From an uncultured Saprospiraceae bacterium (GTDB lineage: Bacteria; Bacteroidota; Bacteroidia; Chitinophagales; Saprospiraceae), in NCBI GenBank assembly GCA_938018185.1, contig CALIIW010000132.1, forward strand, positions 1 through 57,236: a DNA stretch of 57,236 bases. Reading direction: 5' to 3'. Shown in pieces: positions 34,352 through 42,792 of the stretch. Position 1 is the stretch's first letter. Every line of letters starts with the position of its first letter. The notes beneath the pieces are model-generated. The model saw nothing but the letters and a program-made list of their open reading frames with translations. It was not told the origin of the DNA and did no database searches. Made by a program: the position numbers and the translations under genes.

Positions 34352-34762
34352 AATAAAAATCTTTATTTAGATAGTGTACTTTTTACTTTTAACATCTTGA
34401 AACAAATACCAATTCCAGTTGTATAATTAACCTGTACTTACAATTTTGCTTTAAGCCTTTTTGAAGGTTTAGAAAGCAAAAATTCTTTTCGTTTTATTTA
34501 CACAATTTTTTAATCTACTGGCTGATATGTTAAACAAAGATAATGTTTGGCATGTTATTTGATAAGATTTTGCTCGATTTATTCGATTTTGGTCTTTTTT
34601 TTCTATAACTTTAATTATACAAAGAAAGCCAAGTCAATTTTTCAACCAAAATTCAATGTCACAATTTATACTAAATTCTAAGACGAAGATATCGTCTAAT
34701 AGACTTAATTTATTGTGAAGCACTAATTAAAAACATTGTTTATCTAAGAAGAATTATAGCCC
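34352..34762. other. Divergent region between aminopeptidase P and rpoN
   Basis: 411 AT-rich bases with no gene. It holds the long hairpin at 34443-34483 and a shorter stem AGACGA-AGATA-TCGTCT (34681-34697) in the probable rpoN leader. No exact TAnnTTTG box was found. Confidence 0.4.
34443..34483. other. 41-nt long hairpin in the divergent region
   Basis: ATTTTGCTTT (34443-34452) and AAGCCTT (34453-34459) pair with AAGGTTT (34464-34470) and AAAGCAAAAAT (34473-34483) around a TTTG loop. The only interruptions are a 2-nt bulge, one extra A and one wobble. It could be a terminator, the body of a small RNA, or a leader structure of either flanking gene. Confidence 0.45.
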
Positions 34763-36313
34763 ATGCTCAAGCAGAACCTTAGTCATAAAATGCTCCAAAA
34801 ACTGTCTCCTCAACAGATTCAGTTAATGAAGCTACTACAAATTCCAACAGCTACTTTAGATCAAAGAATCAAAGAAGAGCTAGAAGCTAATCCAGCACTT
34901 GATGAAGGTGAAGAGCCCGAAGAAAGTGAAGGACATGAATCTGAAGAGCTAGACCCGCTTTATACAAAACCGGAGACTGAGGAGAAATCAGAAACGGATA
35001 CGGAACATGAAGAGCCGTCAGAAAAAGCTGACGAATTTGAGTTGGATGATTACTTAAATGAGTATTTGGAAGATGACCCAACCTACTACAAGACCAATAT
35101 AGTAAACCAAGCTCCAGACGAAGAAGAAAAACACATCACTATTGCTGTTGACACAACGTTTCATGAATACTTGGAACAACAACTGGGCATGTTAGATTTC
35201 GCTGGACAAAGAGAAGAGATTATAGCACATCAAATTATAGGAAGCATAGATGATGACGGGTACTTAAGAAGGGAGCCTGTAGCAATTATTGATGACTTGA
35301 TGTTTGCACATAACATAATTGCATTGCCTGATGAAGTAGTTTCTATTTTAAAAAGAATTCAAAAATTTGACCCTCCTGGTGTTGGTGCAAGAGACCTTCA
35401 AGAATGTCTTGAAATTCAACTTCAACAAAAAATTGACAGAGCCGCTAAATCAGGAGTGAACGTTGAATTGCCATTAAAAAAAGCTAAAGAGATTATTCAA
35501 AAATACTTTAACGAATTTTCAAAAAAGCATTATCAAAAACTGCAACGGCATGTAGGCTTAAATGAAGAACAGCTTAAAGATGCCATTGAAGAAATATTAA
35601 AGCTTAATCCAAAACCAGCTTCTGGACATGCTCAACAATCAAATCGAGGCACCTACTACATCGTTCCTGATTTTTTAATTGGCAACAGAGATGGAGAGTT
35701 AGAGCTCAATTTAAATACAAGAAATGCTCCTGATTTAAGAATTAATGACCATTACAAAGACATGCTCATTTCTTACAAATCAAATAAGAAAGTAAAGAAG
35801 ATATCTAAAAGTGAAAAAGAGGCCATCCTATTTATAAAGCAAAAAATCGATTCTGCTAAGTGGTTCATTGATGCAATAAAGCAAAGACAGCAAACCATGT
35901 ATAAAACCATGTATGCCATCATGCAGTATCAATATGATTTCTTTTTAACTGGTGATCAGAAAAAATTGAGACCAATGATCTTGAAAGACATTGCGGACAT
36001 CACTGGCTTAGACATTTCTACTGTTTCGAGAGTTGCAAACAGTAAATTTGTTCAAACAGAATTCGGAACAAAAAGACTGAAAGATTTCTTTTCGGAATCT
36101 TTGCAAACAGCTGATGGCGAAGAGGTATCTACACTAGAAGTTAAAAAGATTTTAACAGATATTATTTCTGAAGAGAATAAGCGAAAGCCTTTGTCTGACG
36201 AAAAACTAAAAAATACTTTACAAGAAAAAGGATACAACATTGCTAGAAGAACAGTTGCTAAATATCGTGAGCAATTAAATATTCCAGTAGCAAGACTTAG
36301 AAAAGAACTTTAA
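34763..36313 (+). CDS. rpoN: RNA polymerase sigma-54 factor
   Basis: A 516 aa sigma-54. Region I, which contacts activators, is QQIQLMKLLQIPTATLDQRI (about 16-35). An acidic region II follows (about 48-120, Glu/Asp-rich), then the core-binding domain (about 125-330). The HTH is DIADITGLDISTVSRVANSK and the RpoN box ARRTVAKYRE (near 495) recognises the -24 element. All domains are intact. It directs transcription from GG-N10-GC promoters only with an AAA+ activator; none is encoded in this window. Two consecutive terminators follow. Confidence 0.97.
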   Translation: MLKQNLSHKMLQKLSPQQIQLMKLLQIPTATLDQRIKEELEANPALDEGEEPEESEGHESEELDPLYTKPETEEKSETDTEHEEPSEKADEFELDDYLNEYLEDDPTYYKTNIVNQAPDEEEKHITIAVDTTFHEYLEQQLGMLDFAGQREEIIAHQIIGSIDDDGYLRREPVAIIDDLMFAHNIIALPDEVVSILKRIQKFDPPGVGARDLQECLEIQLQQKIDRAAKSGVNVELPLKKAKEIIQKYFNEFSKKHYQKLQRHVGLNEEQLKDAIEEILKLNPKPASGHAQQSNRGTYYIVPDFLIGNRDGELELNLNTRNAPDLRINDHYKDMLISYKSNKKVKKISKSEKEAILFIKQKIDSAKWFIDAIKQRQQTMYKTMYAIMQYQYDFFLTGDQKKLRPMILKDIADITGLDISTVSRVANSKFVQTEFGTKRLKDFFSESLQTADGEEVSTLEVKKILTDIISEENKRKPLSDEKLKNTLQEKGYNIARRTVAKYREQLNIPVARLRKEL

Positions 36314-36315
36314 TC

Positions 36316-36350
36316 AAAAAAGCTTTTTACTTAAAAAAAGAAGCTTTTTT
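36316..36350 (+). terminator. First terminator after rpoN
   Basis: AAAAAAGCTT (36316-36325) pairs perfectly with AAGCTTTTTT (36341-36350) around a 15-nt loop; the 3' arm itself supplies the T-run. Confidence 0.7.
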
Positions 36351-36388
36351 AAAAACCTGTCTCAACAATATAGTTAAGACAGGTTTTT
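36351..36388 (+). terminator. Second terminator after rpoN
   Basis: AAAAACCTGTCT (36351-36362) pairs with AGACAGGTTTTT (36377-36388) over 12 bp, with AAC/GTT extending the stem inside, followed by AATTTTTAAAG. It immediately follows the first terminator. Confidence 0.8.
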
Positions 36389-36455
36389 AATTTTTAAAGA
36401 CTTTTTGCGTTTATATATTAAACCACTAAATTGACACAAATTTCTAAGTTTACTT

Positions 36456-37169
36456 ATGCAGCAATTTAAAATACTTTCTATTTTGTTAGCTGTTTGCTTT
36501 CTTTTATTAGGATGTGAAGAAAATACCAGAAGAATTTCAGGTTTTAAAGTACATGGTATTGATGTCTCTCATTATCAAAATGACATCAATTGGGATACTG
36601 TTGCTAAGCAAGAAATTAAATTTGCCTTTGTGAAAGCAACAGAAGGAGAAAGTATTTCCGATAGTTTGTTCAAAAAAAACTGGGCAGGTTTAAAAAAGAA
36701 CAACATTAGAAAAGGAGCATACCACTACTTCCATCCAGCTACTAATGTGCAAAGCCAATACAATAATTTCAAGAGACAAGTCTCTTTAGAGAAGGGCGAC
36801 CTCCCCCCAGTGATAGATATTGAAGAAACCAATGGTAGATCTAAGTCTGAGATTATTTGGGCAATAAAAAAATGGATAAGCCTTGTTGAGGCAGACTATA
36901 AAGTAAAACCCATTATCTATACCAACTTTAAATTTTATAATGCCTATGTAGGAGGCAATTTTGATCAATACCCTATTTGGATAGCAAGATACTCCTATAA
37001 CCAACCCACCTTAAACTATGGTGATACTTGGACATTTTGGCAATATGGCAATAAAGGTCGAATTAATGGTATAGAAGGAGATGTGGACTTTAATGTGTTC
37101 AACGGCAGTCTTTTAGACCTTGAGAAGCTTTGCTATGACCCAGAAAGGACCAGTTATCTTTTAGATTGA
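36456..37169 (+). CDS. GH25 lysozyme lipoprotein
   Basis: A 237 aa lipoprotein (lipobox LLGC, Cys20) whose mature part is a glycoside hydrolase family 25 domain. Landmarks: HGIDVSHYQNDINWDTV at the start, FAFVKATEGESISD, the catalytic DxE in PPVIDIEETNG, and the strand end WTFWQYGNKGRINGIEGD. GH25 enzymes cut the MurNAc-GlcNAc bond of peptidoglycan. Anchoring suggests controlled wall remodelling rather than secretion as a bacteriocin. The O-methyltransferase gene follows after 40 bases and has its own candidate -7 box. Confidence 0.92.
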   Translation: MQQFKILSILLAVCFLLLGCEENTRRISGFKVHGIDVSHYQNDINWDTVAKQEIKFAFVKATEGESISDSLFKKNWAGLKKNNIRKGAYHYFHPATNVQSQYNNFKRQVSLEKGDLPPVIDIEETNGRSKSEIIWAIKKWISLVEADYKVKPIIYTNFKFYNAYVGGNFDQYPIWIARYSYNQPTLNYGDTWTFWQYGNKGRINGIEGDVDFNVFNGSLLDLEKLCYDPERTSYLLD

Positions 37170-37193
37170 TCAAGAATAATTCTACAATCCTAG

Positions 37194-37201
37194 TATTTTT
37201 G
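37194..37201 (+). promoter_or_regulatory. Candidate -7 box for the O-methyltransferase gene
   Basis: TATTTTTG matches TAnnTTTG exactly, 8 bases before the ATG; a TTG lies 25 bp upstream, slightly far. It would give an almost leaderless mRNA. Confidence 0.3.
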
Positions 37202-37209
37202 TAAAAAAA

Positions 37210-37845
37210 ATGAATTTTTCTCAAAAGAAAATTGTCAAATATTGTGAGGATCATACTACTGCTGCCTCCGCATTGGCAAATCAATTAGAAAGAGAAACAA
37301 ACTTAAAAACCTTGGCGCCACAAATGATCTCTGGTGAATACCAAGGAAGACTACTTCAAATACTTTGCAGTATAGCAAAACCTAAACTAGCACTAGAAAT
37401 TGGCACTTTTACCGGATATGCTTCTTTGCACTTGGCGGAAGGCTTAAAAGAAAATGGTATTTTACATACCATTGAAGCCAACAAAGAATTGGCTATAATT
37501 ATCGAAAAATACATTCAGGAAGCGGGCTTAGACAATAAAGTCATCCGTCATTATGGAGATGCTACCGATATCATTCCTACTATTGAGGGGTTTTTTGATC
37601 TTGTATTTATAGATGCTGGAAAACGGATGTACGCCAATTTTTATGATATGGTCATTGAAAGAATAAATCCTGGCGGTTTGATTATAGTTGATAATGTTCT
37701 TTGGTCAGGTAAGGTTGTTAAAACAACTCATGATAAAGACACAAAGATTATACACGACTTCAATGATAAGATTCAAAATGACCCAAGAGTGGACAACATA
37801 ATTTTACCAATACGAGATGGTCTTTTAATGGCAGTAAAAAAGTAA
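37210..37845 (+). CDS. SAM-dependent O-methyltransferase (COMT/caffeoyl-CoA type)
   Basis: A 211 aa class I methyltransferase of the caffeoyl-CoA/catechol O-methyltransferase family. Landmarks: LGRLLQ-like QGRLLQILCSIAKP, motif I ALEIGTFTGYASLHLAEGL, FIDAGKRMYANFYD with the metal Asp, and GGLIIVDNVLWSGKVV with the Asp-Asn pair. Mg-dependent methyl transfer to a catechol-type hydroxyl is typical for the family; the natural substrate is unknown. It is followed 55 bases later by the polysaccharide deacetylase gene. Confidence 0.9.
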   Translation: MNFSQKKIVKYCEDHTTAASALANQLERETNLKTLAPQMISGEYQGRLLQILCSIAKPKLALEIGTFTGYASLHLAEGLKENGILHTIEANKELAIIIEKYIQEAGLDNKVIRHYGDATDIIPTIEGFFDLVFIDAGKRMYANFYDMVIERINPGGLIIVDNVLWSGKVVKTTHDKDTKIIHDFNDKIQNDPRVDNIILPIRDGLLMAVKK

Positions 37846-37900
37846 GCTAACTTTGCTATTGAACAGCTTGTTTAGAATGGCTTTGTTAATAGGATGAATT

Positions 37901-38890
37901 ATGGCAGATAAAAAGAAACTTAAAAACAACTTTGCTTTAACACAGTTTTTGAAAATCAGTGGTCAAAACCTTGTCTTACCTCTTTATCATACATTAAGTG
38001 ATAAGGAGGAAATTCCTTTTATAGATCCTATTTATACACCAAGATCTGTCCAAAAATTTTCTGAAGATCTTGATTTCTTTTTAGACAATTTTAAACCTGT
38101 TAGCTTAAAGCAAATTATAGAAAAAATAAAATCAAAAACACATTTTACGGAACCATCTTTCCACATTAGTTTTGATGACGGCCTAAAAACATTCTATACC
38201 AAAGCTAGGCCCCTTTTAAAAGAAAAAAATATTACTGCTACTTGTTTTCTGAACAACGATTTTATAGATAATAAAGATTTGTTTTATCGGTATAAAGTTG
38301 GCTTGATCTGCTTCTTATTGTCAAAAGACGACTCTAAATACTCTTTGCTAAAGAAGAATAATTTTGAATCCACCGAGGCAGCAATTCGATACCTCAAAAA
38401 GTTAAAATTCAAAGACAATAAAGAAATAGATCAGATTGGAGCAATACTAGGATTGGATTTCAATCTATTTTTAGCTTTAGAAAAGCCTTATTTGAGCACA
38501 GAAGAAATCCATGAGATGATAGAGGAAGGATTTACTTTTGGTGCTCATAGTTTGCGACATGAAAATTTTGAGGACTTGAGTCTTGAGAATCAATTATCAA
38601 ATTTAACAGCTAGCCTAGAAGATATTCAAAACAGATTTGGTTTGGACTATGCCGCTTTTGCTTTTCCTTTTACCGACTATGGCGTAAGAGCAAACTTTTT
38701 CGAACAAGCAGAAAAACACTTAGATGTCAGTTTTGGGACAGCAGGACTGAAGAAAAGAGCGTATGGCTTTCACCTTCAGAGGTTGCCAATGGAAAAATCT
38801 TCCCTATCTGCAGAATCTCTAATCCAATCCGAATATCTTTATTACTTTTTAAAAATGCCTTTTGGCAAAAACAGCATTAATAGAAAATGA
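37901..38890 (+). CDS. Polysaccharide deacetylase-family protein, 329 aa
   Basis: A NodB-type carbohydrate esterase (CE4). The metal motif is complete: the Asp pair in HISFDDGLKTFY and His-x3-His in FGAHSLRHENFED. Between these lies an insertion (about 125-190) with KKLKFKDNKEIDQIG and similar helices. No signal peptide is visible, suggesting a cytoplasmic or cytoplasmic-face role such as deacetylation of a lipid-linked sugar, not wall trimming. It overlaps the GNAT gene by four bases (ATGA), so the two products very probably act together. Confidence 0.85.
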   Translation: MADKKKLKNNFALTQFLKISGQNLVLPLYHTLSDKEEIPFIDPIYTPRSVQKFSEDLDFFLDNFKPVSLKQIIEKIKSKTHFTEPSFHISFDDGLKTFYTKARPLLKEKNITATCFLNNDFIDNKDLFYRYKVGLICFLLSKDDSKYSLLKKNNFESTEAAIRYLKKLKFKDNKEIDQIGAILGLDFNLFLALEKPYLSTEEIHEMIEEGFTFGAHSLRHENFEDLSLENQLSNLTASLEDIQNRFGLDYAAFAFPFTDYGVRANFFEQAEKHLDVSFGTAGLKKRAYGFHLQRLPMEKSSLSAESLIQSEYLYYFLKMPFGKNSINRK

Positions 38891-39981
38891 AGATAAAGGT
38901 CTACACGGTAGGAGAACTGCCAGATTTACTTGATTTAGACTTTTACAAAAATGGAGCACATCTCCCTATATACCCACTTAGAGCTGTTTCCTATTTTCAC
39001 AACCCCAAGGCCCTTAAAAGTGATAAGGTTTTGTGGTGCATGGTCTCTGGCGCTGAATTGATTGCCTACAGACTGGTGTTACCAGATTTACTAGGAAATC
39101 AAACGAAGAAAATAAAGGCTGCTTGGTTGAGCTGTATTTGGGTTAATCCAAAGCATAGAGGAAAAGGATACGGAAAAGATCTAACCAACTTAGCACTTAA
39201 AGAATGGGATAATAAATGTTTGGCAACAAATTTTGCCCCCGCCTCTTTTGAGATGTACTCTTCCATGAAATTCTTTTATCCATTAAAAATTAAAGAAGGG
39301 CTTAGATTATACTACAGACTAAACATGGCTGATCTATTGGCCAAGAGAAATAAACTTTTTGCGACCATAAAGCCAATCTTAAAGTTGGGAGATTCTATTT
39401 TTAATTTTTTAAGACCTGCAAAAAGTAAACATGAGCTTCAGTCATTGAGCATAACTATTCAGCCCTTGTCCAAAATGGATGAAGAAACCTATGTCTTCAT
39501 CCAACAATTTGCAAACAAAGAATTTGGCGTTAGATCAAAGGACAGTTTTGACTGGATAAGCTCCTACCCTTGGATGAGGCAAATTCAAGAGCCAGATCAG
39601 TATGCTCGAAGATATCATTTCTCTGCCACCGCTCAAAGATTTGAACAAGTATGGCATAAAGTCAGTGTTGAAGGTCGTTTGGTTGCTGTAATGATGAGCT
39701 CAATAATAAATAAAGACTTAAAGATTCCTTACCTATATGTAAAAAAGATAGACATTGAATATGTGGCAAAGTATATTGAAAATTTTTGCTTAGAGGACAG
39801 TATTTATTCCCTTACGATCTTTCATGATGACCTTCTTGAATACTATAAGGAAAAAACAAATAAGGCATTATTTCAAAGGCCGTTCAGAAAGAAAATAATG
39901 GCTTTTAATGGAATACCAAAAGAACTTGTTCAAGAGGATACTACTTTTCAAGATGGTCTTGGCGATGGAGTTTTTACCTAA
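38887..39981 (+). CDS. GNAT-family acetyltransferase, 364 aa
   Basis: An N-acyltransferase. The acetyl-CoA site is in the first half: LSCIWVNPKHRGKGYGKDLT (about 77-96), the classic V.P..RG.G.G loop. The second half (about 170-340) is a separate alpha/beta region (ITIQPLSKMDEETYVFIQQF; YARRYHFSATAQRFEQVWHK) that could be a second, degenerate GNAT fold. Starting inside the stop of the deacetylase gene, it may re-acylate an amino sugar that the deacetylase exposes (inference). Repeat copy 2 begins five bases after its stop. Confidence 0.8.
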   Translation: MKIKVYTVGELPDLLDLDFYKNGAHLPIYPLRAVSYFHNPKALKSDKVLWCMVSGAELIAYRLVLPDLLGNQTKKIKAAWLSCIWVNPKHRGKGYGKDLTNLALKEWDNKCLATNFAPASFEMYSSMKFFYPLKIKEGLRLYYRLNMADLLAKRNKLFATIKPILKLGDSIFNFLRPAKSKHELQSLSITIQPLSKMDEETYVFIQQFANKEFGVRSKDSFDWISSYPWMRQIQEPDQYARRYHFSATAQRFEQVWHKVSVEGRLVAVMMSSIINKDLKIPYLYVKKIDIEYVAKYIENFCLEDSIYSLTIFHDDLLEYYKEKTNKALFQRPFRKKIMAFNGIPKELVQEDTTFQDGLGDGVFT

Positions 39982-39985
39982 GAAA

Positions 39986-40128
39986 ATGAATTCAGCTCAT
40001 TTCCTGTACCCAGTGTTTACACACTGGGCTATAATAATGTCACGCCTCCGGCGTTTTTAGCCTTACTTCTGAATACCCCTCACTAAAAACTCAACGATGA
40101 ACAATAGAATATAAACTTCGAACCATTA
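39986..40128. repeat. Dispersed two-hairpin repeat, copy 2, with decayed heptamers
   Basis: 39986-40027 is identical to 28210-28251. Hairpin 1 is CCCAGTGT-TTAC-ACACTGGG, hairpin 2 ACGCC-TCC-GGCGT followed by TTTTT, and the outer arms are ATTCAG (39990-39995) and CTGAAT (40069-40074). From 40094 heptamer units follow (ACGATGA, ACAATAG, AATATAA, ACTTCGA, ACCATTA); the last overlaps the stop codon of the minus-strand gene at 40126. As with copy 1, it sits between convergent genes. Confidence 0.8.
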
Positions 40129-42048
40129 CGACTTCTGTCTCTCTATCAAACGATTTGAAATTCTAATAAAATCGTTTTCTGTGATCATCCCAACAAGTTC
40201 TTTATCTTTCACAACTGGAAGACAACCGACACCAAACTCTTTCATCTTCTTCATTGCCTTTTTAATGCTGTCCTTTGCTTCTATAGTAGGGGGATTTTTA
40301 TCCATTACATCCTTAACTTGTGAGGAAGTTTTTCCATTATTTTGTTTGTTATTAATATAATGGTTAAGTATCAGCTTTGAGGTAATCATTCCAACAAGTT
40401 CTCCATCTTTATTTTCAACTGGAGTATAACGAATAGATTTCCAATCCATAATGTCAGCAACCAAATCTACAATGTCATCTTTTCTAACTGTAAATAAATC
40501 GGTGAACATGAATTCCTCTACCAACATTTTGGATGGACTGTAAGTTTTTAAGTCCGAAAGTTTTGGCATCTTCCAGGTATGTACCGGAATACCTTTTTTC
40601 TGGTTGGCAATTATTGAAGCGGTCAAACAAGTAAGTGCTTCATCTCTATTGGTTTCCTTCATTAATTTGGTATAGGCTCGTAGCTGCCACCTGGCACCAT
40701 TCATATGCATCTCGGCACGAGCTTCGATAATACCCATGTACTTATCTATGTCTTTTTGATTGACCTTTCGTTTTTTCAAACCTTTCTTAGCCATTGGAAT
40801 CAACTTTTTCAATACAAGATCACAAGCTGATATCTTTTCATCATTGAACCAAGTGAAGTTAGAATCAATGCCAAATTTTGCGGCTTTTCCAAAATTATCT
40901 CTTACATCTTCCCAAGTTATCATTTCTCTAATGTCATCTACCTCATCTGCCATTCCTACCATTATCCCCATCCAAAAAGCAGTATTCGCAATTTCATCAA
41001 CTACTGTTGGACCAGCAGCTAAAACTCTATTTTCAATTCTTAAATGTGGCTGTCCATTAGGACTAATACCATAACAAGGTCTATTCCATCTGTAAACAGT
41101 TCCATTGTGAACCTGTAGCGCTCTTAACTTTGGAACCTGATTTTTGCTAATTAATTTTCCAGAATCTTCTTTTATGTCTCCCGCTATTAAAACTCTAAAT
41201 CTGGCAATATCTTCTTTGTAAATTTCTAAGATAGAATTTTGCAACCATCCGTTTCCAAAACTTACCCTTGGGCTTTTCTCCCGCATATGGTATTTTGAAG
41301 AACGTGTATCAAGTGCTTGCTGAAAGAGTGCGATTCTTGTTTCATGCCAAAGACGCTTGCCAAAGACAATTGGCGAGTTAGCGGCGATTGCCATGATTGG
41401 TGCAGTCAAAGTTTGTGCAATGTTGTACATTTTGACAAAATCTTTTGCATCAACTTGCAGGTGTACTTGAAAACTGGTGTTACAAGCTTCAAGCAGAGGA
41501 GAATCGTGCTTGATTAAAAGTTCATCAATACCCATTAGTCTCAATTCGTAGGCATTGCCTTCCAACTGAGCATTGATGGCTTCCATTAAAGCATAATATC
41601 TTTTTTCAGGAGTTAAATATTCCATTTCTAAATGGAACATTCTCAAGGTTGGCAATATCCCACACAGAACGACCTCTGCATCAAATTTACTGACCTTTCC
41701 TTTAATTTTATCCAACTTTAGTCTAATCTCTTCTTCCATCAGACTAAAACACTTTGCTTTCAATTCTCTTGGCTCTTGCGTTGTTTCTAAGTTGAATTTA
41801 GCCAACTCTGTCTCAACCCAAGCATCATTCTTCATTTTGGCAAGAACCTCCATGGAAATTGGTGCAGGCTTGTATGTTTTTTTATCTACCAAACACATTT
41901 CTTGCTCCGCTCCTATTCTAGTTATTCCTGATTCAAACCAATTGTTTTCCAACATATACTCCAATGCTCTAATATCAGCAAGTAATTGCCTGACAAAATG
42001 ATGCATTTGTTTTTTATTGGAAAGAAGAGACACTTTATGTTCACCCAT
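40126..42048 (-). CDS. GCS2-type carboxylate-amine ligase fused to a CBS pair
   Basis: A 640 aa two-part protein. The first 480 residues are a glutamate-cysteine-ligase-like (GCS2/YbdK) ligase. IGAEQEMCLVD (about 46-56) carries the metal-binding EQE, NTSFQVHLQVDAKDF is typical, and GQPHLRIENRVLAAGP (near 330) is the late catalytic motif. The C-terminal 125 residues hold two CBS domains: KDGELVGMITSKLILNHYIN and GVGCLPVVKDKELVGMITEN. It probably joins an amine or amino acid to a carboxylate with ATP under nucleotide control through the CBS pair. A role in glutathione synthesis is not established. Adjacent genes are divergent or convergent, so it is monocistronic. Confidence 0.85.
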   Translation of the reverse strand: MGEHKVSLLSNKKQMHHFVRQLLADIRALEYMLENNWFESGITRIGAEQEMCLVDKKTYKPAPISMEVLAKMKNDAWVETELAKFNLETTQEPRELKAKCFSLMEEEIRLKLDKIKGKVSKFDAEVVLCGILPTLRMFHLEMEYLTPEKRYYALMEAINAQLEGNAYELRLMGIDELLIKHDSPLLEACNTSFQVHLQVDAKDFVKMYNIAQTLTAPIMAIAANSPIVFGKRLWHETRIALFQQALDTRSSKYHMREKSPRVSFGNGWLQNSILEIYKEDIARFRVLIAGDIKEDSGKLISKNQVPKLRALQVHNGTVYRWNRPCYGISPNGQPHLRIENRVLAAGPTVVDEIANTAFWMGIMVGMADEVDDIREMITWEDVRDNFGKAAKFGIDSNFTWFNDEKISACDLVLKKLIPMAKKGLKKRKVNQKDIDKYMGIIEARAEMHMNGARWQLRAYTKLMKETNRDEALTCLTASIIANQKKGIPVHTWKMPKLSDLKTYSPSKMLVEEFMFTDLFTVRKDDIVDLVADIMDWKSIRYTPVENKDGELVGMITSKLILNHYINNKQNNGKTSSQVKDVMDKNPPTIEAKDSIKKAMKKMKEFGVGCLPVVKDKELVGMITENDFIRISNRLIERQKS

Positions 42049-42155
42049 GGCTATTAGTTGAGATTATTATTATCGTAGCTAATAAATATAATTGATTTCT
42101 AGTAAATTCAAATATTTTTACGTCCGCATATGCGTTATGTTATAAAGAATTAACC

Positions 42156-42665
42156 ATGAAAAGGTATATTTTGCTCTTTTTTCTAACAATTCAATTACTT
42201 GGCTGCAAAAAAGAGCCTGCAAGTCTCTTTGACTTGCCATATGAGCTTACTTTCGAAATACCTGCTGGCTTGAATACTTTTGAGACACATTACTTCGATA
42301 TTACTGGTATTCGCACGAATGCTGAGGACCTACTCAGCGCCAATAATGCCGAAGAAAGTGACCTGCTTGCTGTCCAAGCAAAAACAGCGAGACTCTTGAG
42401 TACCTTTGTAGATTTGGACTTGGATTTCATTCAAGAGATTTCCGTTAGGGTTTTTGAAGATGACCCCAACGCTTTCCATGAAGTCTTTTTTCGTGATAAT
42501 GTCCCATTTGATAGTGGTGATTTTATTGATCTTATCCCTGCCTTACCTGATGTAAAAGAATTCCTTTTGGATGAAAGTTATAATTTATCAATTAGAATGG
42601 AATTTAGACAACCTCCACCAACTTTTGTTACAGTACGTCTGGATTTTGACTTTTTTGCGAGGTGA
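42156..42665 (+). CDS. Lipoprotein of unknown function, 169 aa
   Basis: The signal ends in a lipobox (LLGC, Cys17). The mature protein is acidic and beta-rich (PYELTFEIPAGLNTFETHYF; ISVRVFEDDPNAFHEVFFRD), ending in strands rich in aromatic residues (TVRLDFDFFAR). No family recognised. The length and regular strands suggest a single beta-sandwich facing the periplasm or cell surface. The next gene starts 128 bases later on the same strand. Confidence 0.7.
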   Translation: MKRYILLFFLTIQLLGCKKEPASLFDLPYELTFEIPAGLNTFETHYFDITGIRTNAEDLLSANNAEESDLLAVQAKTARLLSTFVDLDLDFIQEISVRVFEDDPNAFHEVFFRDNVPFDSGDFIDLIPALPDVKEFLLDESYNLSIRMEFRQPPPTFVTVRLDFDFFAR

Positions 42666-42792
42666 TCAAAATACTTTTATCAAATTAGACCGTCTAGTCA
42701 AGCACTATAGAAAACAAGCTTTTTCCTATTTTAAATCTATCTTGATTCATGTGATCCAAAACATTTATCCTAAACTTCTACTATATTCGTAC

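Noticed and set aside
34547-34563. Sigma-54-like site upstream of rpoN
   Set aside because: TTTGGCATG is a good -24 half, but the -12 half lacks the required GC at the right distance.
42571-42792. Extension of the PLP dehydratase frame upstream
   Set aside because: Overlaps the lipoprotein gene in another frame and lacks similarity to the family, which starts at 42793.
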